Part shown: positions 49,714 to 54,281 of the stretch, one piece after another
How the letters are laid out: the number at the start of each line of letters is the position of its first letter
Numbering within the stretch: the stretch's first letter is position 1
Assembly: GCA_006226755.1 (NCBI GenBank)
Contig: SBGE01000223.1
Span: forward strand, 1 to 54,281
DNA length: 54,281 nt
Origin: Deltaproteobacteria bacterium
Lineage (GTDB): Bacteria > Bdellovibrionota > Bacteriovoracia > Bacteriovoracales > Bacteriovoracaceae
Direction of reading: 5' to 3'
Translations under genes and position numbers: made by a program
Notes under the pieces: generated by a model
Database searches by the model: none
The model's input: the letters and a program-made list of their open reading frames with translations, nothing else
What the model was told of the DNA's origin: nothing

Positions 49714-50763
49714 ATGGAAAGAAATAGTGCTGCGAACGCGAGCTTTTTAACCGACGATGATTCAGAGTCAGGACAGTTAGATTCAGAAATTAGTTTTGAA
49801 CAGCTCGAAAATTTTTGTTTTGCCCCAGGTGACATTACTTGGAAAGGTAAACTTACTCTTTGTTCAGCTGGTGATGTTGTTGATCACTCTTATCTGTTGA
49901 AGTTCTCAAAAACGCAAAATAGTTTTCCATGTCATTACAGAATGTACTCTTGGAATGTTGAAAAGTTTTGTTCGTTCATGACTGATCTTTCAGAAAGTAA
50001 GGCCCATTCTCTAAGAGATCAAACTCGAATCAATTTTCTAGCATGGTTTAGAATGATCTACTGGCTAGGCAAGACGGATGGCTCACTTCTCGATTTGATG
50101 GAAGGTGCTCATCGAAGTTTCTTTGACCTACCAAAAGAACTTGAAGCTGAATGGAAAGAGAAAAGCTTGGATCTCTATAGGGTTTACTCCTTGCAGGGAG
50201 CCCTCATGGTTTGCTTTTCACTTGCTCTTGGTTATGTCGATTATAAAGTTTTGAAAGACATCTATCATCTTCCTTTCTTTTTCGACTCAGGACTATTGGA
50301 CAAGCTTAATTTTAATTACGTCGCAGCCATTTCAGAAGAATGGCAAGATAAAGGAAAACCTCTACATCTTTTGAAAAATACTGTAGAGAAAAAAGAATTT
50401 GAAGATCACTCAAAAAAGCCATTTGTAAATTATCCAGAAGTGGAAGAAAAGTTTTTTCATATGAAAAATCTTTTGCCTCTCATCATGCGACATCATGAGA
50501 AAACTGATGGGAGTGGATTTCCTGATGGCCTCAACTGGTCAGAGCTCTCTGACTTGGAAGCATTGATTGTTTTTGTTTCGCAAAATTATGGACTTGAATC
50601 TGTAGATTTTAACAATGAAAACACCTGCGTCTTCCTCAATGGAAGAGTTGATAGGGATGTTTGTAATGAAAAAACCTTATCCCCAAGATTGGAAGCAATG
50701 TTGGTTGGGATTTTTAAAAACCTTGATAAGTATCTCGTGGATACTGATTTGATTGGAGCTTAG
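49714..50763 (+). CDS. Degenerate HD-GYP-like protein
   Basis: The 349-residue protein resembles an HD-GYP protein without a working active site. Its C-terminal third has LPLIMRHHEKTDGSGFPDGL, which closely follows the family's IxxHHExxDGxGYPxGL block but reads GFP for GYP. The start of the domain, where HDIGK is expected, instead shows VLKDIYHLPFFFDSG. The N-terminal ~120 residues are acidic and unassigned. A binding or scaffold role for a cyclic dinucleotide or partner protein is more likely than catalysis. AAAGGAAA precedes the ATG. Its TAG overlaps the next gene's GTG by one base (TAGTG), so the two proteins are made together. Confidence 0.6.
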   Translation: MERNSAANASFLTDDDSESGQLDSEISFEQLENFCFAPGDITWKGKLTLCSAGDVVDHSYLLKFSKTQNSFPCHYRMYSWNVEKFCSFMTDLSESKAHSLRDQTRINFLAWFRMIYWLGKTDGSLLDLMEGAHRSFFDLPKELEAEWKEKSLDLYRVYSLQGALMVCFSLALGYVDYKVLKDIYHLPFFFDSGLLDKLNFNYVAAISEEWQDKGKPLHLLKNTVEKKEFEDHSKKPFVNYPEVEEKFFHMKNLLPLIMRHHEKTDGSGFPDGLNWSELSDLEALIVFVSQNYGLESVDFNNENTCVFLNGRVDRDVCNEKTLSPRLEAMLVGIFKNLDKYLVDTDLIGA

Positions 50764-53567
50764 TGAGTCGTAATAAGTATAAATACATTTACGATGAACT
50801 GCCTGAAGAGCTTATCTCTTTGATGGAAGAGATAGGTATGGAGCAGGCAGAAGAAGCTGGAGAAGACGTTCTGGTTCTAGGGCCAGAGAATGGTTCTCAA
50901 GTATCATTGGATAAGCCAGACAATTTGGCTGAGTTTTTCCAAAATTCTGGAGAAATGGCGCTCTGTCCCGCAGCTCTAAAAGATCCGCTTTTCTTACAGA
51001 TGGTGAAAAATACCCTCAAGAAAGGTGGATTCATCAATGTCGATGGAATGTCCGGTGGACTAATTACAGATTCAGAAAATATCAAGATGGTCGACCATAT
51101 GAGCGTCGGTTATTATTCTGATATTGTCGCGACGGATGCATTTGAATTAGGTTTTAATTTCGTCCGAATTAGAAACTACATGATGAACATTTTGACTTAT
51201 TTCAGTTATCTCAATAAGGGTGAAATTGCCTTTATACCCATCGATATTGAATATGGAATGAATGACAATCATATGATGATACAGATTCATGCCAACGTTC
51301 AAAATTTTGTGAAAGATTATTTATGGGAAGCTTTACAGCCATCGAGTCACAAGGCTCCTTTTTCTTCACTTGTAGGCGACTCTCTCAAACAAACTGACTT
51401 TTTGAGCATCACATATCTACAATCAGCTAGTAAGGTGATCTTTACTTCTAGCTGGAGCAAGAAAACTCCAGAAGAAAATTGGTTCAGTTCAATCTCTCTT
51501 AAAGATATAAAAAGCTTTGAAGAGAGAAAAGATGAACTCCTAGAGCGCCCGAGGGTTAAAGTTGTCAAGACAACAGTGAAAATGGAATCGGATGAGTTGC
51601 CGGGACTTTCGACCAATATTCTTGGTGGTTCTGAAGACAACAAGAAGAATCTAGTTAAGATCAAAAGAGTTGTTGAAGTCATTCAAAAAGTGAAGAAATC
51701 TTCTGGGGTTAATCCGGAAGAGGTTTCACAGGATGAAATTGATGAAATGCTCAGCCAAATGAAACCTGAAGTTGCAGACTCTCTATCTGAAGAAGAGAAA
51801 GCTTACATTGCAGATGCTGTGAAGGATCCGAAAGAGCTCAAAAAGATTGATGCAGGTATTGATAGAGTTCTCGATTCTTTTGAAGGTGAACGATATGTGG
51901 ACTTGTTCTCTGAAAGCATTGAAGACATGAGTGCTGAAGAGGTTAATAATTATTTCAAGAAGAGTGAAAACGAAGAAGATAAAGTTACAGATGAAACTTG
52001 GCAGGTTAAAAAACTTAAAATTGTTGATGACCTTAAGGCCAATAGTGAAGAAATTAGAAAATCTGGTGGTGGTCGAACAGAACTTAATGCAGAAGTTTTA
52101 AAACTTGTATCCAGAGAATTGGAAGCAATTGAAGATGATTGTGCTCCTATGGTGGACGAGTTGGCTGACAAGGTCACCGAGCAAATGATCGCTGAAAAAA
52201 TAGAAAAATCTGGAGGGGATGTCCAGGCAATGGCACTTGAACATTCGAGAGAAGTTCAGGCCTTGAAGAATCAAGTTAACTCAGCAAATGAAAGAGCACT
52301 TCGGATGAAGAAGCTCATCGATATCATGAAAGGACAAATTGCCAGCATGGCAGCAGTTGAGTCCAAGTTAAAGAACCTTGGTGAAGGGGACAACCTTGAA
52401 AAGGCAAATCCTCAAGAACAAATCAATTATCTAAAAATTCAACTTAAAAATGCTTTAAATGAAGCCAAAGCAAAAGATATTGAGCTCAGAAAATTGGCTG
52501 AAGCAACTGTCGTTCAACCTGGTGCTGCGCCAGCTGATTCATATGAATCACCTGAAGCAGAAGAGCAGTTGAAAGATGTAGATGATACTTTAGCTGCTGT
52601 TGGAGGAGATACTGACGATATTGAAGAGAAGCTCAACAAGCAGCTTCTTTATTTGAAAAATGCTCTTGATAAACAAATTCGTGAGACTAAAAATCGTGAA
52701 AGTACGATTGAAAAGATTAGAACGAGTAATGAAAAAATTATCGAATTGAAAGACAAAGAAATTGAGAAGCTTAAAAATCGTCCAATGATGGGAGCCTCTC
52801 ATGCTGGAAATTCAGGTGATTCGAAGACTGTGGAAGGAGACTCTTTGAATGCCATTGAGCTCCAAGAAGAGAATCAGAATCTTAAAACACAACTTGAAAT
52901 GATGACGAATAGACTTTCTCAGCTGAATGAGAATATGGAGGCCAAAACTAAGGCCATTTCTCAAAAGATGGAAGCTGATATGTCGAAGCTAAGGCAAGAG
53001 AGTCAAAAAGCTACATCCACAATCAATAAACTGAGAGAAGAAAAAGAAAGAGTGAATCGACTGCTTAAAAAGAGTCAGCAACAGGCCAGTATGTATGAGG
53101 AAGAGGTCAGACTGTTAAAAATTGAGGCCAATCAAAGACAAGAAGACAAAAAAGAGAAGGCCACTGCTAATGTCGCTGAAGCAGGTAAGTTGAAAGAGCT
53201 ACAAGACAGAGAAAAGCAGTATGCAGAGAAGCTCAAAGCTGCAGGTCTTAAAATGAAATCCTACGAACAGAAAATAAAGTTCATGCAGGCCCAAATTGAT
53301 GCCGCGCAAGGTGGCGGTGGTGCTGCTGGTGGGAAAAAGAAGGCAGGTGCTCAGGCCCAGTCTTCTGGTGGTGCTAATGATCAGAAGTTTCAGCTTAAAA
53401 TCCGTCAGCTTGAAACGCTCAAAGCGAAGGCCGAAGAGGCTAGTAAAAAGGCCCTGGACGATCTCAATGGGGTCAAAAAAGAGAATGTGCAGCTCAAACA
53501 AGAGCTCAATGCCACTAAATTGAAACTCGAAGAAATGGAAAGAAAAGCAGGTAAAAAAGCTGCCTAA
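50763..53567 (+). CDS. Large coiled-coil protein with globular N-terminal domain, unknown function
   Basis: The 934-residue protein has three parts. Residues 1-260 are globular, starting YKYIYDELPEELISLMEE, with a hydrophobic segment around MMNILTYFSYL; I cannot assign them. Residues about 260-450 are acidic and helical. From about 490 to the end it is mostly heptad-like Glu/Lys/Leu sequence (for example HSREVQALKNQVNSANER), interrupted by a Pro/Ala linker (VVQPGAAPADSYESPE) and a Gly/Ala patch near 850 (AAQGGGGAAGGKKKAG). The length of the coiled coil suggests a scaffold or cytoskeletal role. GTG 50763 overlaps the stop of the degenerate HD-GYP-like gene, so they probably form one complex. 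It recalls polarity or motility scaffolds such as AglZ in layout only. Confidence 0.7.
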   Translation: MSRNKYKYIYDELPEELISLMEEIGMEQAEEAGEDVLVLGPENGSQVSLDKPDNLAEFFQNSGEMALCPAALKDPLFLQMVKNTLKKGGFINVDGMSGGLITDSENIKMVDHMSVGYYSDIVATDAFELGFNFVRIRNYMMNILTYFSYLNKGEIAFIPIDIEYGMNDNHMMIQIHANVQNFVKDYLWEALQPSSHKAPFSSLVGDSLKQTDFLSITYLQSASKVIFTSSWSKKTPEENWFSSISLKDIKSFEERKDELLERPRVKVVKTTVKMESDELPGLSTNILGGSEDNKKNLVKIKRVVEVIQKVKKSSGVNPEEVSQDEIDEMLSQMKPEVADSLSEEEKAYIADAVKDPKELKKIDAGIDRVLDSFEGERYVDLFSESIEDMSAEEVNNYFKKSENEEDKVTDETWQVKKLKIVDDLKANSEEIRKSGGGRTELNAEVLKLVSRELEAIEDDCAPMVDELADKVTEQMIAEKIEKSGGDVQAMALEHSREVQALKNQVNSANERALRMKKLIDIMKGQIASMAAVESKLKNLGEGDNLEKANPQEQINYLKIQLKNALNEAKAKDIELRKLAEATVVQPGAAPADSYESPEAEEQLKDVDDTLAAVGGDTDDIEEKLNKQLLYLKNALDKQIRETKNRESTIEKIRTSNEKIIELKDKEIEKLKNRPMMGASHAGNSGDSKTVEGDSLNAIELQEENQNLKTQLEMMTNRLSQLNENMEAKTKAISQKMEADMSKLRQESQKATSTINKLREEKERVNRLLKKSQQQASMYEEEVRLLKIEANQRQEDKKEKATANVAEAGKLKELQDREKQYAEKLKAAGLKMKSYEQKIKFMQAQIDAAQGGGGAAGGKKKAGAQAQSSGGANDQKFQLKIRQLETLKAKAEEASKKALDDLNGVKKENVQLKQELNATKLKLEEMERKAGKKAA

Positions 53568-53647
53568 ATCTCCTTGTCATTTTTTTCCTGATTTATTAAA
53601 CTGCATCTCACGTCAGACCACAAAACGTTTCAACGCGTCACATATGT

Positions 53648-53730
53648 GCCCAGATGGTGAAATTGGTAGACACGCTAGACTTAGGATCTAGTGCTTCGGC
53701 GTGGAGGTTCAAGTCCTCTTCTGGGCACCA
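53648..53730 (+). tRNA. tRNA-Leu (anticodon UAG)
   Basis: The acceptor arm GCCCAGA/TCTGGGC, the D-loop AAATTGGTAGAC, the anticodon stem CTAGA/TCTAG with loop CTTAGGA (anticodon TAG), a variable arm as in class II tRNA, and the T-loop GTTCAAGTC are all present. The CCA end is encoded. It should read CUN, chiefly CUA. Confidence 0.96.
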
Positions 53731-53740
53731 TTTTTAATTT

Positions 53741-53772
53741 AAAAAAGCCAGCTTTAGACTGGCTTTTTTTTT
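53741..53772. terminator. Bidirectional Rho-independent terminator
   Basis: AAAAAGCCAG and CTGGCTTTTT flank a 7-nt loop. T-runs on both strands let it end the tRNA transcript (plus) and the DUF486 transcript (minus). Confidence 0.9.
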
Positions 53773-53780
53773 GCCAAAAA

Positions 53781-54131
53781 TCACGATGTTTTTGTTGGAA
53801 GATCCCGGAAGATAAAAAAGACGGCAAGTATTAAACATAGAGATGCATAGAAAAAGTTTTTGGTAAGAGGAACTTTCATGTAGCTCAGACAAAAAATACC
53901 AAAGACAGTCATCGTAATAACTTCTTGAATAACTTTTAGTTGGGGAAGACTGAAATATTGATGACCAATTCTGTTTCCTGGAACTTGAAAGCAGTATTCA
54001 AAAAAGGCGATACCCCAACTAATAAGAATAACAATCCACAAAGGTCGATTGGACATATTTTTTAAATGGCCATACCAAGCTATGGTCATGAAGATATTTG
54101 AAATCAAAAGTAAACCGATGGGTTTGAACAT
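53781..54131 (-). CDS. DUF486 family small membrane protein (DMT-like)
   Basis: The 116-residue protein has four hydrophobic segments, the typical size and layout of DUF486. Landmarks are MTIAWYGHLKN, the loop IAFFEYCFQVPGNRIGH (the family's FEY..QVPANRIG motif with a Gly in place of the usual Ala) and LKVIQEVITMTVF. The family is placed near the drug/metabolite transporter fold; the substrate is unknown. AAAGAG lies at a proper distance before the ATG. It is a single gene ending in the shared terminator. Confidence 0.93.
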   Translation of the reverse strand: MFKPIGLLLISNIFMTIAWYGHLKNMSNRPLWIVILISWGIAFFEYCFQVPGNRIGHQYFSLPQLKVIQEVITMTVFGIFCLSYMKVPLTKNFFYASLCLILAVFFIFRDLPTKTS

Positions 54132-54281
54132 GATTGGCTCTTTGGTTAGAAAAACTCTTATTCTTATTAGACATGAAGTTACGAGCTTTTACAGCAGAGT
54201 TTTTTATGGATTTCTTTACAAAAGTTATAAAATATATCCCTCTATGTGCCTCAAGCATCTTTTTTAAATAATCATTAATTA

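Noticed and set aside
54019-54281. Small frames on both strands at the right end
   Set aside because: They overlap the DUF486 gene or its upstream region, have no motif or credible ribosome site, and look like chance frames in AT-rich DNA.

Overview
The window is a gene-dense bacterial chromosome segment of low to moderate GC, by eye about 40%. It holds about 50 protein genes and one tRNA; I see no rRNA, CRISPR array, insertion sequence or prophage. Several features point to Bdellovibrionota, most likely a Bacteriovorax/Peredibacter-like member of Bacteriovoracales: many short secreted or lipoprotein genes of unknown family, HD-GYP signalling genes, DUF455 and DUF486 proteins, paired ArsA-type ATPases, a PhaR-type regulator, a near-perfect sigma-54 promoter, and a strong bias to peptide breakdown and uptake. 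This placement is inferred from gene content; no 16S or marker phylogeny was possible.

Layout. 1-1850: the 3' end of a PLP aminotransferase gene, a small membrane protein, and a lipoprotein behind a sigma-54-type promoter. 1900-6780 (+): an acyl-CoA dehydrogenase, an orphan PD-(D/E)XK-like protein, then a polyamine block with a eukaryotic-type S-adenosylmethionine decarboxylase, spermidine synthase and an EVE-domain protein. 6783-8926 (-): an RlmL-like RNA methyltransferase translationally coupled to a ThrB/APH-type kinase. 9126-11605 (+): S-adenosylhomocysteinase behind a structured leader, RpiB and a membrane protein. 11608-14371 (-): a DPM1-like glycosyltransferase, a DCC-family protein and a large secreted Cys-rich protein. 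14574-15798 (+): a DtxR/MntR-type regulator and a secreted protein. 15788-19654 (-): a glycosylation operon (GT2, FAD oxidoreductase, Agl23-type membrane protein). 19742-23026 (+): a nucleotide-transporter-like protein and an M3 oligopeptidase. 23023-26378 (-): a saccharopine-dehydrogenase-like protein, an MFS transporter and a nitronate-monooxygenase-like protein.

26625-33415 (+): a secreted M28 aminopeptidase, a Suv3-like helicase coupled to a ferritin-like/ATP-grasp-like pair, and a Pro/Glu-rich envelope protein. 33458-34183 (-): a canonical HD-GYP phosphodiesterase. 34461-36255 (+): a degenerate PP2C-like protein and a secreted protein. 36259-40728 (-): PhaR-like regulator, outer-membrane protein, two ArsA-like ATPases, cystathionine beta-synthase and a 33-codon remnant of a cystathionine gamma-synthase/lyase. 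41264-43776 (+): a TPR lipoprotein and a LolB-like lipoprotein. 43928-49560 (+): a complete Opp/Dpp peptide ABC transporter. 49714-53567 (+): a degenerate HD-GYP-like protein coupled to a 934-residue coiled-coil protein. 53648-54131: tRNA-Leu(UAG) and a DUF486 membrane protein.

Functional threads. Proteins appear to be digested outside the cell (M28), imported as peptides (Opp) and hydrolysed inside (M3), which suits a predator or scavenger. AdoMet chemistry recurs: AdoMet decarboxylase, spermidine synthase, AhcY, cystathionine beta-synthase and a truncated gamma-enzyme. The most notable items are the eukaryotic-type AdoMet decarboxylase, the gamma-enzyme stub, a candidate LolB with no normal start codon, degenerate signalling enzymes (PP2C-like and HD-GYP-like) placed beside proteins of unknown role, and the Suv3-like helicase/DUF455/ATP-grasp operon.
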